From assembly GCA_017307755.1 (NCBI GenBank), contig JAFKGQ010000011.1, forward strand, positions 1 to 64,000: a stretch of 64,000 bases of DNA. The letters run 5' to 3'. Below the pieces are notes generated by a model, which made no database searches, had not been told where the DNA came from, and was given only the letters and a program-made list of their open reading frames with translations. The stretch comes from Chitinophagaceae bacterium. Lineage in GTDB: Bacteria; Bacteroidota; Bacteroidia; Chitinophagales; Chitinophagaceae. Each line of letters begins with the position of its first letter. Positions within the stretch are counted from its first letter, which is position 1. Position numbers and translations under genes: made by a program. Below are positions 43,202 to 52,599 of the stretch, piece after piece.

Positions 43202-43903
43202 GTGCCCGAAAATAGCTATATATTCTCTCAGGTAATGCAGCGCTATCAGCTCGATCCCTTACCCAGCGCTCAACCACCCCTGCAGCCGGGGGTCGATAAT
43301 GAATTTATCACCGCCCTGCTCCGTAGTTTCGAAGAAAAGAGCTTCAGTGCCGCCGACTTCGAACCTTACCGCATCGGGCTGATAGTGGACTACATACAGC
43401 GGACCCACTCCTTCTATTTACAAAAGAAGCTGCCGGAAATAGCCCAGAGCATCCTGCTGCTCTCCGGACACTACGAGTCCAACCACCCCATCCTGATGAT
43501 CCTGCAGACCTTCTTTCACCGGTACTGCCAGGACCTCACTACCCATATCAATGAAGAAGAAAAACTGCTGCTCCCCTATATCGTGAAATTGAACAACGCC
43601 TCCCTGGCGCCCTATCATTTCTCCGAATACGTCCTGGCGGGCCAGCGCTATTCCATCGCGCAATTCCTCAAGGATCACCACGATACGGAAGACGAGCTGA
43701 AAGACATACGCGAAACCATCCGTCTCTATCAGCCCCCTGCCACCAATGAGTCCCTCTATCGCATACTGCTTACACAGCTGCAGACCTTTGAACAGGACCT
43801 GCACGTGCACGCCCGCATAGAAGAGGAAGTACTCATCCCCAAAGCAAAAAAAATGGAATCCGAGCTGCACGGCAGGATACAATCCGCCGGCAAGCTGAAC
43901 TAA
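43202..43903 (+). CDS. Hemerythrin-domain protein (ScdA/YtfE-related)
   Basis: The 233-residue protein starts at GTG 43202, 41 bp after the DoxX stop; a shorter start is ATG 43235. The helical bundle carries the di-iron ligand pattern of hemerythrin-like repair proteins: His in QRTHSFYLQKK, His/Glu in TFFHRYCQDLTTHINEEEKLLLPYI, His in LKDHHDTEDELKDI and His/Glu in DLHVHARIEEEVLIPKA. YtfE/ScdA repair iron-sulfur clusters after nitrosative or oxidative damage. The N-terminal ScdA_N/DUF542 Cys motif is absent. Confidence 0.88.
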   Translation: MPENSYIFSQVMQRYQLDPLPSAQPPLQPGVDNEFITALLRSFEEKSFSAADFEPYRIGLIVDYIQRTHSFYLQKKLPEIAQSILLLSGHYESNHPILMILQTFFHRYCQDLTTHINEEEKLLLPYIVKLNNASLAPYHFSEYVLAGQRYSIAQFLKDHHDTEDELKDIRETIRLYQPPATNESLYRILLTQLQTFEQDLHVHARIEEEVLIPKAKKMESELHGRIQSAGKLN

Positions 43904-43938
43904 CCCCGACATATTCGGCAGCCCGGTTGCAGGCTGTC

Positions 43939-45279
43939 CTACTGAAGCGCTTTACTGATAGCCCTCAGCAAAGAGGAGTCTCCTTTACTGTCAAAACTGT
44001 ACGCCCATAGGTACGCTCCTTTAAATCCATTGGACTTCAGATAAGCCGCCTTCTGCGTCACCAATGGCACCCCGTTATAATAGATCCCGTAAGCCGATTG
44101 AACCAGCTCCTTGGAAAAAGCCTGCGGATCCAGCTTCAATATGTCCGAATAAGTAATATAACTGTAAGAGCCCCAACTGGCATTATTTCCGCTGCCGTCT
44201 ATCGCGTCGTACCGCAGCCCAAACGCAGGCATCCCGATCACCAGCTTGCCGGCGGGCAAATGATTATTACTCCAGATACCGGCACAGCTCACCATATAGT
44301 TATAGTCGGAAGCCTGTCCCCGCGGAGCGCCAGGCCCCACGTGGATGCCATCCTCAAAAGCATGCACATTCACCCAATCCGCCGCCGAAAGGTCCGGGTA
44401 CTCCCAATGCACCCAGTTGGCCGCCACCGTCACCGTGATAATGGCCTTTGAAGGCAGCGCGGCACGCAGCGCGCTCAGAAAAGGCCCCACGGCATGGATA
44501 TTCTCCGCATACAGGGAGGAATTGACATCCGCCATCATAATATCTACCCCATCCATCCTGCGGGAAGCCAGGTAATTCCTGATCGTCTGCACCAGCGCCG
44601 GCATCTTTACAGGGTCACGGATGACAGAGCCGAAGTCATTGCTCTCATACAAAGCCCAGCCATCGATGCCCGACAGTCGCCCGCTGATGCACAGAAGCAC
44701 AGCCACCCCATTGATGTGCGCCCTCGCCACCAGCTCGTTGATACGCCCGTTCTGCTCACCAGCCGTGACATCCAGACTTCCATCCGGGATCACCTGCCCC
44801 GACTTGTACGCCACATGGCTCAGGGAAGACCAATCCAGGTTGCTAAAGCCGCTGGCATCCGCGGATAGATAGCCCATCGAGACTGCATGATTAGTTTTCA
44901 ATGTATAGGTAGAAGGATTCACCAGCACATGAGAGGTTCGGCTGGTCAGCTGGTTGCGATAAGTAACCTCCAGCGTCACCGTATAATCCCCACCGCTATC
45001 CGGCTTGAAATTAAAGGCCGTATCCGTAGATGATTGCTTACCGTTGACCTTCCAGCTGATGGCTACCTGCCCCGCCGGAGAATAGGACAGACCGTTAAAC
45101 CTGGCTGTATCCCCTTCATTAATGATGGAAGAAGGGTTTAAGAACACATTCCTGTTATCAAATATCCGGGGAAAGAAATTGTCCTTCTCCGCCTGCCTGG
45201 CCACTTCGTCCTTCTTACACCCGGTAACCATCGCAAGAAAGGCACAAGCTCCTATAACAAAAGATTTTTTCATCGCCAT
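43939..45279 (-). CDS. Catalytically dead GH18-like lipoprotein with PKD-like domain (probable surface glycan-binding protein)
   Basis: This 446-residue protein has lipobox MVTGC (Cys21). Residues about 45-122 are a PKD/Ig-like domain (NEGDTARFNGLSYSPAGQVAISWKVNG). Residues about 130-445 are a GH18 (beta/alpha)8 barrel: LLCISG at strand 3, DGVDIMMADVN at strand 4, GKLVIGMPAFGLRY and KGAYLWAYSFD later. The GH18 signature DxxDxDxE reads D243-G-V-D246-I-M248-M-A250, so the middle Asp is Met and the catalytic Glu is Ala. Codons were checked in the DNA. It cannot act by the GH18 mechanism and is best seen as a glycan-binding protein, filling the SusE/SGBP slot 11 bp after the active GH18 gene. Confidence 0.9.
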   Translation of the reverse strand: MAMKKSFVIGACAFLAMVTGCKKDEVARQAEKDNFFPRIFDNRNVFLNPSSIINEGDTARFNGLSYSPAGQVAISWKVNGKQSSTDTAFNFKPDSGGDYTVTLEVTYRNQLTSRTSHVLVNPSTYTLKTNHAVSMGYLSADASGFSNLDWSSLSHVAYKSGQVIPDGSLDVTAGEQNGRINELVARAHINGVAVLLCISGRLSGIDGWALYESNDFGSVIRDPVKMPALVQTIRNYLASRRMDGVDIMMADVNSSLYAENIHAVGPFLSALRAALPSKAIITVTVAANWVHWEYPDLSAADWVNVHAFEDGIHVGPGAPRGQASDYNYMVSCAGIWSNNHLPAGKLVIGMPAFGLRYDAIDGSGNNASWGSYSYITYSDILKLDPQAFSKELVQSAYGIYYNGVPLVTQKAAYLKSNGFKGAYLWAYSFDSKGDSSLLRAISKALQ

Positions 45280-45290
45280 TCGTTTAAAGA

Positions 45291-46304
45291 TTATTGTTGG
45301 GTGATAACTTCATTGATTTGCTTCAATAAGGATCCCGATCCCTGCGCATCCTGCGTCAGCTCCCAGATCATGACCCCTTGCGCATCTTTTAGAGCAAGAG
45401 CCGTTTTGCTCCGTATGGTAGGCGCCCCATTGTAATACATCGTCTCCCCATCCGGCAGGCTGACCTGATCCTTGTTTTCCGCACCGGGATAAGCACCCAC
45501 GATGTCCTTGTAGCTCATGGTGGAGGTCACCTGGTTAGCCCCGAACCCATATCCGTAAAAAGGCAGCCCCAATACCAGCTTCGCCTTCGGCACCCCGCGG
45601 CGTCCACCCCAGTAAGCCAGATCGCTCACCGCCATATCGTATGGTGCATGCGGCCCCGCTACAGACGGATTCCAGGGCCCCGTCTTATCATACGACATGA
45701 TGTTGATAAAATCAAATCTGCTTAGCGCCGCATCCGGCACTCCATCCCCGCTCCAGGTCGCAACAGCCGCCGTCACCAGCTTTTTCTTTGGCGCCAGCGC
45801 CGTCGACAACTCGCTTACAAACGACGCATAGTGCCCGTCGATATTGCTGCCCTCAAGGTCTACATCCACCCCGTCGAGCAGATACCCGTCCACTACTTTT
45901 ATGATGGCTTCGATAAAAGCAGCACGCTTCTCATCCGTCAGCAACCCATTCATCCATGCCGGCATGCTCCCACCACCCAGGGACATTAACACCTGCACCT
46001 GGTTGTCATGCGCCGTTTGCACAACAACAGGCAGGTGAGGGTTCACCGTAAATACACCCGTACTGTCAGGGTTGACAAAGGCCAGATTCAGATGCGTCAG
46101 CTTATGCCAGTCTATTGTAGTCACAGCCGTAACCAGGTCCACCCGGTTGATCATCAGATAACCCACCGTCCGGAATTTACTTTTTCCAGGGACGCCGGTC
46201 CCCGGATCAGCCCCCTTACCTGTCTTGTTACATAACGTCAGCAGCGATAACATCGCCAGTACTGCTAATCGTGTCATTCGTGAGATCATATTTTTCAAGT
46301 TCAT
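45291..46304 (-). CDS. GH18 chitinase/endo-beta-N-acetylglucosaminidase lipoprotein
   Basis: The protein has 337 residues from ATG 46304, which is preceded by AGGAGG at 9-nt spacing, a rare good Shine-Dalgarno here; the frame start at 46322 is a TTG. It has a lipobox LLTLC (Cys25). The GH18 barrel is complete: VLMSLGGGS, catalytic DGVDVDLE (Asp144, Asp147, Asp149, Glu151), FINIMSYDKTG, KLVLGLPFYGYGF and GVMIWELTQD. It lacks a chitin-binding module. It is a surface lipoprotein that cuts GlcNAc-beta-1,4 linkages in chitin or N-glycan, co-transcribed with SusC/SusD of locus 2. Confidence 0.93.
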   Translation of the reverse strand: MNLKNMISRMTRLAVLAMLSLLTLCNKTGKGADPGTGVPGKSKFRTVGYLMINRVDLVTAVTTIDWHKLTHLNLAFVNPDSTGVFTVNPHLPVVVQTAHDNQVQVLMSLGGGSMPAWMNGLLTDEKRAAFIEAIIKVVDGYLLDGVDVDLEGSNIDGHYASFVSELSTALAPKKKLVTAAVATWSGDGVPDAALSRFDFINIMSYDKTGPWNPSVAGPHAPYDMAVSDLAYWGGRRGVPKAKLVLGLPFYGYGFGANQVTSTMSYKDIVGAYPGAENKDQVSLPDGETMYYNGAPTIRSKTALALKDAQGVMIWELTQDAQGSGSLLKQINEVITQQ

Positions 46305-46334
46305 AAAGTAATCCCTCCTCAAACCTTATTCGTC

Positions 46335-47927
46335 CTACTCCTTATCCCACCAAACCCTTCCTGTCCATTCGTCCTTACCTCCCAACGCCTGAATGGCGCT
46401 GGCGATATTCGTCGCATTCTGCTCATGCTCGGACAACGGATATTCAAAACGTCTCGGTATAGTCGTAGTAGTTGATTCTGCCGTGGTGGCAGGCTGCAGC
46501 CGGGGAAAACCCGTCCTTCTCCAATTGGCATAGGCCTCCGGGCCATTCAGCAGGAGCGCCAGCCACAGCTGGGTATTGATCTGCTCGATCTCTTTGCCCG
46601 GCTGTAGCGGATTACCCTGTATAAATCCATCAACGACCCCGTCCAGTACCGGGCCGCCCGGGAAATAGCTCAGTTGCTTAAAGGCGGCCCTGATGCCATT
46701 GGCATAATGGTCATTCACCGTACCTCCCCAATTTACTCCCCAGCGCATATCCGCCTCCGCCAGCAGGAACTCCGTTTCCGCATAGGTAAGATGAAGAAAT
46801 GGCGCATTGTTCCGGATGAGGAAATTCGCCAGCTGCGCCTTCTGCTCGTTATTGGTCACGGTGTGAGTCCCTTGTGATGGGATCGTGATGTCAAAAGAAT
46901 TGGCCCAGTCATCCCAGATATAACTCCCTTTGTTCACTCCGTTCAGACCCACCTGCGCCTTCACCTGGTCCGTAATATCCACCCGGCTAAAAGGCTGATA
47001 AGGCTTGTCCTGATAACAACGTATGAGATAGTTCAACCGGGGATCATTCGTCTGCTTCATCGCATCTATCAGCGTATTGTTGGCCCTGGGCAGTACCTCC
47101 TGCTGATTCAACGCCACCGACACAGAATTTCCCCGGATGTCGGCATAGGAATTCTGCACGTCCATGTGACCCAGCAGACAGACATCCTCGGCACTGGAAA
47201 ATACACCCGCCTGAAAAGCAGCCATGGCTTCCTTTTTCGCCCAGTCAGGGTCCACCTTCACCAGCCGCATCGCCAGCCGGAGATGCAGGGAATTGGCAAA
47301 TTTCTTCCATTGGGCAATATTTCCATTATAAGAAAAAAGATCATCCGTGATGACATCCTTGGATGCATCCAGTTGCCCGGCAGCTTCTGTCAACTCTTTG
47401 AAGAAGTCGGTATAGATGTCCTTCTGAGCGTCATACTTCGGCCGCACCGTCCCCTTGGAAAAAGCCGTCCCGGCCTCGGAATAGGGAATGTCCCCATACA
47501 GGTCCGTCAGACGTGCAAAGACATAGACCTTCATGATCCGGGCAATAGCATTGAGATTGGACTTCAGAGCATCGCCCTTGGTACGGTTCACAGCATCGAC
47601 GATGTTCAATACATCGTTGGGGTAAGTAAATTCCCAGAGATCGTACATATACTGCTTGTTCTCGATGTACATCTGTCCATACCGGTTCTCCCAGATGCCG
47701 CCGATCTGCTGTACCAGCGGCATCGTTAATATGACGCTCACCCGCTCATTGACGGTCAGTTCACCGGAGAACCGCAATTGCACCTGGCTCACCTGTCTGA
47801 TCGGGTCCATATTCGTGGACTGGGTAGGGTCCGTATTGATATCGGTGATCTTTTTACATCCGGTGGATATAACCATCCAGCATGCAATAAAAGCCAGCCC
47901 GGTCTTATATAGATTGCTCATGATCAT
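46335..47927 (-). CDS. SusD/RagB-like lipoprotein (SusD-like_2 type) of locus 2
   Basis: The protein has about 530 residues. The frame runs open upstream into SusC, but the real start is ATG 47927 or 47921, 4-10 bp after the SusC stop, giving a lipoprotein signal ending in STGC. The body fits the SusD-like_2 branch: INTDPTQSTNMDPIRQVSQVQLRFSGE, FARLTDLYGDIPYSEAG, NSLHLRLAMR and a C-terminal LNGPEAYANWRRTGFPRLQP. It captures a glycan at the cell surface for the SusC partner; GH18 neighbours point to chitin or GlcNAc oligosaccharides. Confidence 0.95.
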   Translation of the reverse strand: MIMSNLYKTGLAFIACWMVISTGCKKITDINTDPTQSTNMDPIRQVSQVQLRFSGELTVNERVSVILTMPLVQQIGGIWENRYGQMYIENKQYMYDLWEFTYPNDVLNIVDAVNRTKGDALKSNLNAIARIMKVYVFARLTDLYGDIPYSEAGTAFSKGTVRPKYDAQKDIYTDFFKELTEAAGQLDASKDVITDDLFSYNGNIAQWKKFANSLHLRLAMRLVKVDPDWAKKEAMAAFQAGVFSSAEDVCLLGHMDVQNSYADIRGNSVSVALNQQEVLPRANNTLIDAMKQTNDPRLNYLIRCYQDKPYQPFSRVDITDQVKAQVGLNGVNKGSYIWDDWANSFDITIPSQGTHTVTNNEQKAQLANFLIRNNAPFLHLTYAETEFLLAEADMRWGVNWGGTVNDHYANGIRAAFKQLSYFPGGPVLDGVVDGFIQGNPLQPGKEIEQINTQLWLALLLNGPEAYANWRRTGFPRLQPATTAESTTTTIPRRFEYPLSEHEQNATNIASAIQALGGKDEWTGRVWWDKE

Positions 47928-47931
47928 TTTT

Positions 47932-50900
47932 TTAGAATCGAATATTACAATTGAATCCCCAACTCCTGCGGGAAGGCAGCGATCCATATTCAAAACCCTG
48001 GCCGTTGCCGTTGTTATAGTTGGAGTCCGGGTCCACATTCGGAACATTCTTATGAATGATAAAAGGATTTCTGCTCACTACTGCCAACACCAGCTCCTGT
48101 ATGCCATGATGGACGCCTCCCTTGACAGGCACTCTGTAGCTCATCGTTATCTCACGCACCTTGATATAGCTGGCGTTGTAAATAAAAGGTACCGCTATCC
48201 CATTGCCGTCACTGTAAAAATTTCCCCAGTATATGGAAGGGTCCAGCGCCTTGGTGTTTTTGGCATACACGGGATGACCGCTGCCATCCGTCCCTGTCAT
48301 TACTACACCCTGTGGCACGTACCCCTTTACATTCCCCATCGAGGCCCATTCATCCGCCGTCTTCCCCGCGGACAATCGCTTTTCCTCCGATCCGATCCAT
48401 TCCGCCCGGCCCGGCAAGGTAGAGGTAAGACTACCCCGGATGGCGGCAAATAAGTTGGTCATGGAAAACAGCTGCGCCCCCGTCTTGACATCCAGCACGG
48501 TTCCCAGACTGAAGGCCTTATAAGAAAAAGTGCTCACCAGACCGCCGGTCCAATCAAAGACGCCTTTCCCGATCACTTGCCGCGTTGTCCCCGGCTGCGG
48601 CGCCAATGTCACCGGGTCGAGAATGATCTCCCCCTTATCCGTCCGCTGATAGTCATAACCCAGAATAGCTCCATAAGGCGCTCCGGGCATGGCTACCACC
48701 GATACCCCCAGCCACCGGGCATCCGACAAAGAAAGGAATGGTACGCCCGCCGCCAATGACTTGACCTTGCTGGTATTTTTTGCAAAGTTCAGGCTGACGT
48801 CCCAGGAGAAATTCCTGGAGCTGACAGGCTTCGCCGTCAACAACAGCTCTATCCCCTTGTTGGATATGACGCCGGCATTGATGATCTGGTAGGGGAATCC
48901 CGAAGAAAGAGGCGCAGGTACCCTATTGATCTGGTCACGGGAATCCTGCGTGTAATAGGTGGCCTGGAAGCCCAGCCGGTTGTCGAGGAATTTAAGATCG
49001 GTGCCTATTTCAAAACTCCTCGTGCGGGTCGGCTTCAGCAGCCGGTTAGGCACCACCGTTGTAGTAATCCCGCCCACCGAATGACCTGAAAAAGACAACG
49101 GGTTCAGGTTATAATACAACTCCAGCTGGTACGGGTCCGTATCATTACCCACCTCCGCGATGGAAGCCCTTAGCTTGCCAAAAGAAAAGGCCTTGCTGCG
49201 GAGATGAAAAGCGTCCGAAAAAATAAAGCTTCCTGAAAGTGAGGAATAAGTATAGCTGTTATGGTTTACGGGCAGTGTGGAAGAAACGTCCTGCCGGATG
49301 GTCGCATCCAGATAAAGAAAGCTTTTAAAAGCCATGGTAAATAATCCGTACACGGAATTCGTTCGTTTTCGGATATCATGGGCAACAATGGTCTTATCGG
49401 CAAAACTATTGGGACTCACATTGTCCGTCACCAGCATATTGGTGTACCCCATCATATTGCCGGCATTGCTCACCCGGGAAATGCTCCCTCCCAGCTTTGC
49501 TGCTAAATATACACTGGGCGACACCTGCTTCTGCAGGTTCACCAGCAGGTCTGCCTCCGTCGTGGAAAATTTCTGGTCTATCTCGTCCAGTCTTCCCGTC
49601 AACGCGCCGGGCGTCGTCCGGGGACTGTATTTCCTGTAATTGAGATAGGTAAAATCCGTGGACGCCCTTCCCTGCACCGACAGCCAGGATGTCACAGTAT
49701 AGTTGGCCTGCAATCCGCCGATGAACCGATCTTTCTTTGTGGTATTGCTCATTTCATTGATCACCCAATACGGGTTCAGCCGGTACTGCCCTCCGCCCCA
49801 ATCCACATAATTGCCCTGCGCATCTTTATATCCCGTCTTGAATAAAGCCTGATCAACATTATTGGCAAGACCGATAAAATTATTTCCGATATTCCCCGGA
49901 TCGTCCGCCAGGGCCGGCCGGTTATCCACCTCCTCATTCAGGTAAAAAGCCCGGGCATCCAGCGTGATCCTTTCCCCAAATTTCGAATTGCCGTTCAGCG
50001 TAAAGGAAGTCCGCCGCAGGCTGCTCTTCGGAACGATATCGTTATTGCGCATGTCGGATACCGAGAATCGGAAAGAACCCCTGTCATTGGCATTCGTAAA
50101 AGCCAGCGTATTTGTCACCGTTGAACCCGTACGAAAGAAGTTCTCGATATTATTCTTCACCAGTGAATAAGGCCGCATCTTCCCGTCGAACCCCATGACC
50201 TGCAGAGAGGGATCCAGCCGGGGACCAAAATTGCTAAAAAGGGTTGAACGGGCTTGCGCCGGATCATTCACCAACTTCTCATTGGTACCCTGACCATACA
50301 GATATTGATAGCCCGAAAAATGCGTCAGCTGCTTTTCCATGGACACCGTGCTGTTGAACTCGATACCCAGATCCTTCTTCGTGCTACCCCGCTTGGTAGT
50401 AATAAGGATGACCCCGTTGGCTGCGCGGCTTCCATATAGAGCAGAGGCGGAAGGCCCCTTCAACACGCTGATCTTGTCGATATCGTCCGGGTTGATGCCG
50501 GAAATGGCATCCCCAAAGTCCACACCTCCCGAATATTTGTCGCTGCCTACCTGGCCATAATTGGAATTATCGATGGGCACGCCATCCACTACATATAATG
50601 GCTGGTTGTTGCCCGTGATCGTCGTATTGCCCCGGATGATCACCCGGCTGGACCCCGCCGGCCCTCCGGCCGTGCTGGTGATCACAAGCCCCGGGACTTT
50701 CCCCGCCAACGAATTGATCACATTCGTTTCCCTCGCCTTCTTCAGGTCCCTTCCATCCACCTCCGAAAAGGCATACCCCAGGGCCCGCTCCTCCCGTCGG
50801 ATACCCAGCGCCGTCACGACCACCCTGTCCAGCTCCGTCGCCTTTTGCTTTAAATTGACCACCAGGTCCGTCTTCTCCTCCGGCGTAATAAGGGACACCG

Positions 50901-51402
50901 GCTCATATCCCAGCATCTGAATGCGTATGACATCATCCGTCGCAGCAGGGAGAACAAATACTCCGTTCTTATCCGAAATGACATTTTTCTCCCTGGTACT
51001 GTTGGTAACCACCGCCCCCTGGACAGGTTCATGCCCCGCATCAAAGACCCTGCCTGTAAGAAGAGGTAATCCGCTGTTGCCCGTAGAGACGCCCGGCGCC
51101 TTCGGGGTCTGGATCATGATCGTCTCCCCTACGATCTTATACTGTACATTCATCTGCCTGGCCAGCTGGGATACTACGTCATCCAATCGAATACGGTTAC
51201 ACTTTAATGTTATCTTCTTGTTTACATCCACATCGTGTGGGTTATAAGAGAAATGCACCCGGGCCGCATTCTCTATGTCCGTAAAAACTTTTGAAACAGG
51301 AGCATTCTTCCAGGCGAAAGAATAGACGGGTTCCGGTGACTGCGCGGATATGCCGAAGCATAAGATACCCGACAAGAGGCAGCAAAGCACCTTCTCTTTC
51401 AT
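47932..51402 (-). CDS. SusC/RagA-family TonB-dependent transporter with STN domain, locus 2
   Basis: The 1156-residue protein has a signal peptide (MKEKVLCCLLSGILCFGISAQ), an STN domain (about 30-95: APVSKVFTDIENAARVHFSYNPHDV), a carboxypeptidase-like domain (LLTGRVFDAGHEPVQGAVVTN), a plug with the SusC signature (NQPLYVVDGVPIDNSNYG, DIDKISVLKGPSASALYGSRAANGVILITTKRG) and a large barrel. The STN domain couples it to the FecR protein encoded 60 bp upstream. It imports GlcNAc-containing oligosaccharides if the GH18 context is right. Confidence 0.97.
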   Translation of the reverse strand: MKEKVLCCLLSGILCFGISAQSPEPVYSFAWKNAPVSKVFTDIENAARVHFSYNPHDVDVNKKITLKCNRIRLDDVVSQLARQMNVQYKIVGETIMIQTPKAPGVSTGNSGLPLLTGRVFDAGHEPVQGAVVTNSTREKNVISDKNGVFVLPAATDDVIRIQMLGYEPVSLITPEEKTDLVVNLKQKATELDRVVVTALGIRREERALGYAFSEVDGRDLKKARETNVINSLAGKVPGLVITSTAGGPAGSSRVIIRGNTTITGNNQPLYVVDGVPIDNSNYGQVGSDKYSGGVDFGDAISGINPDDIDKISVLKGPSASALYGSRAANGVILITTKRGSTKKDLGIEFNSTVSMEKQLTHFSGYQYLYGQGTNEKLVNDPAQARSTLFSNFGPRLDPSLQVMGFDGKMRPYSLVKNNIENFFRTGSTVTNTLAFTNANDRGSFRFSVSDMRNNDIVPKSSLRRTSFTLNGNSKFGERITLDARAFYLNEEVDNRPALADDPGNIGNNFIGLANNVDQALFKTGYKDAQGNYVDWGGGQYRLNPYWVINEMSNTTKKDRFIGGLQANYTVTSWLSVQGRASTDFTYLNYRKYSPRTTPGALTGRLDEIDQKFSTTEADLLVNLQKQVSPSVYLAAKLGGSISRVSNAGNMMGYTNMLVTDNVSPNSFADKTIVAHDIRKRTNSVYGLFTMAFKSFLYLDATIRQDVSSTLPVNHNSYTYSSLSGSFIFSDAFHLRSKAFSFGKLRASIAEVGNDTDPYQLELYYNLNPLSFSGHSVGGITTTVVPNRLLKPTRTRSFEIGTDLKFLDNRLGFQATYYTQDSRDQINRVPAPLSSGFPYQIINAGVISNKGIELLLTAKPVSSRNFSWDVSLNFAKNTSKVKSLAAGVPFLSLSDARWLGVSVVAMPGAPYGAILGYDYQRTDKGEIILDPVTLAPQPGTTRQVIGKGVFDWTGGLVSTFSYKAFSLGTVLDVKTGAQLFSMTNLFAAIRGSLTSTLPGRAEWIGSEEKRLSAGKTADEWASMGNVKGYVPQGVVMTGTDGSGHPVYAKNTKALDPSIYWGNFYSDGNGIAVPFIYNASYIKVREITMSYRVPVKGGVHHGIQELVLAVVSRNPFIIHKNVPNVDPDSNYNNGNGQGFEYGSLPSRRSWGFNCNIRF

Positions 51403-51461
51403 AAATTGAGCAGTAATTTGGTTAAAAAATATGTAGGGGCAGGGTCATCGGACGACCCACA

Positions 51462-52469
51462 TCAGTATTTCAGGGTCACAGTATCATGAGATATTGTATA
51501 GGTGAAATTATTAGTAAATCCTACAGCATCCAGTATATCCTTCAGACTCTTCCCGTCAAAGGATCCTGTGAATAGTATCGGGTCCTTCGTTCTGGGGCCT
51601 GCCACGATCTCCACACCGAACAATTCATGCAGACGCGACCTTATTTCATCCAACCCCGCCTCCCTGAACGCTACCTGGCCTTTCATCCATTTCTCCAGAC
51701 TCCCCGTATCAAACTTTCCACGGCTGATGGTATTGTCATGCTCCACCACCAGCTGATCTCCCGGCAGCAATATCTCCTTAAAGGAAGGTTTTTTCCCGCC
51801 GATGGACTCCACGCTTACCTTGCCGGCGTCCAGCATGACGGAACAGGAACCGTCAGATCCATAATTACGCACTTTGAAGCTCGTACCAAGCACCGTCACC
51901 GCTGTATTGCCCGTCATCACCATAAAAGGCCTGGCCGGATCTTCCTGCACACGAAAAAATGCCTCCCCCTTTAGCTCCACCCGCCGGTTACCCTTGTTAA
52001 AATCCGGCGCAATCCTTAACTCACTAAATGCATTCAGCAGGACTACGCTGCCATCCGGTAACTCCACCGTCTTACGGCCGTCAAAACCTGTGGTTGCCAA
52101 CGCATGGAAGGACGACGTCGCATACAAACCCCTGCCGGCCCCGCCATTCTTCCACACCCACACTCCGCCCGCCAACAGGATCACCACCGCGGCAACCGCC
52201 ACCCTTCGCATCCACATCATACGGACAGACGCACCCACGCCAAGACGCTTTTCCAATCTCTTCCAGTCTTCCCGCTTCTGCCCGGCATCGGCACGCACAG
52301 ACAACATCAGACACATCTGCCTCGCCTGGTCCATCCGCTGAGCCAGCTCCGGATCATTTCCCCGTATCCCTTCCCAATGATCGACATCGCCGGGATCCGT
52401 CCCGTAACACCAGTGTATAAACCGCTCGTCCGATAAGAAATCTTCCAATGACCAGGATGTATAATTCAT
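51462..52469 (-). CDS. FecR-family anti-sigma factor of locus 2
   Basis: The 335-residue protein has an N-terminal cytosolic part (LEDFLSDERFIHWCYGTDPGDVDHW), a transmembrane helix (RRVAVAAVVILLAGGVWVW), a FecR domain (VELPDGSVVLLNAFSELRIAPDF, RRVELKGEAFFRVQEDPARPFMV, VTVLGTSFKVRNY) and a DUF4974/STN-like end (LDEIRSRLHELFGVEIVAG, ILFTGSFDGKSLKDILDAVGF). Its cognate sigma factor is encoded divergently at 52600 rather than upstream in the same operon, an uncommon layout. Confidence 0.95.
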   Translation of the reverse strand: MNYTSWSLEDFLSDERFIHWCYGTDPGDVDHWEGIRGNDPELAQRMDQARQMCLMLSVRADAGQKREDWKRLEKRLGVGASVRMMWMRRVAVAAVVILLAGGVWVWKNGGAGRGLYATSSFHALATTGFDGRKTVELPDGSVVLLNAFSELRIAPDFNKGNRRVELKGEAFFRVQEDPARPFMVMTGNTAVTVLGTSFKVRNYGSDGSCSVMLDAGKVSVESIGGKKPSFKEILLPGDQLVVEHDNTISRGKFDTGSLEKWMKGQVAFREAGLDEIRSRLHELFGVEIVAGPRTKDPILFTGSFDGKSLKDILDAVGFTNNFTYTISHDTVTLKY

Positions 52470-52599
52470 CTTTTCGTATTATGTAGCTACTACAAGTGGG
52501 CAGGTTCCCGCCTTTTTACCAATCATTTTACTTCTTTTTTTAAAAATTATTTTAATACCTTTAAAAAACCCGGAGCCACGCTCCCCCTCAGCACTCTAC

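Noticed and set aside
47928..48047. A longer SusD start
   Set aside because: The frame overlaps the SusC coding end; only starts at 47927/47921 give a lipoprotein signal and natural spacing.
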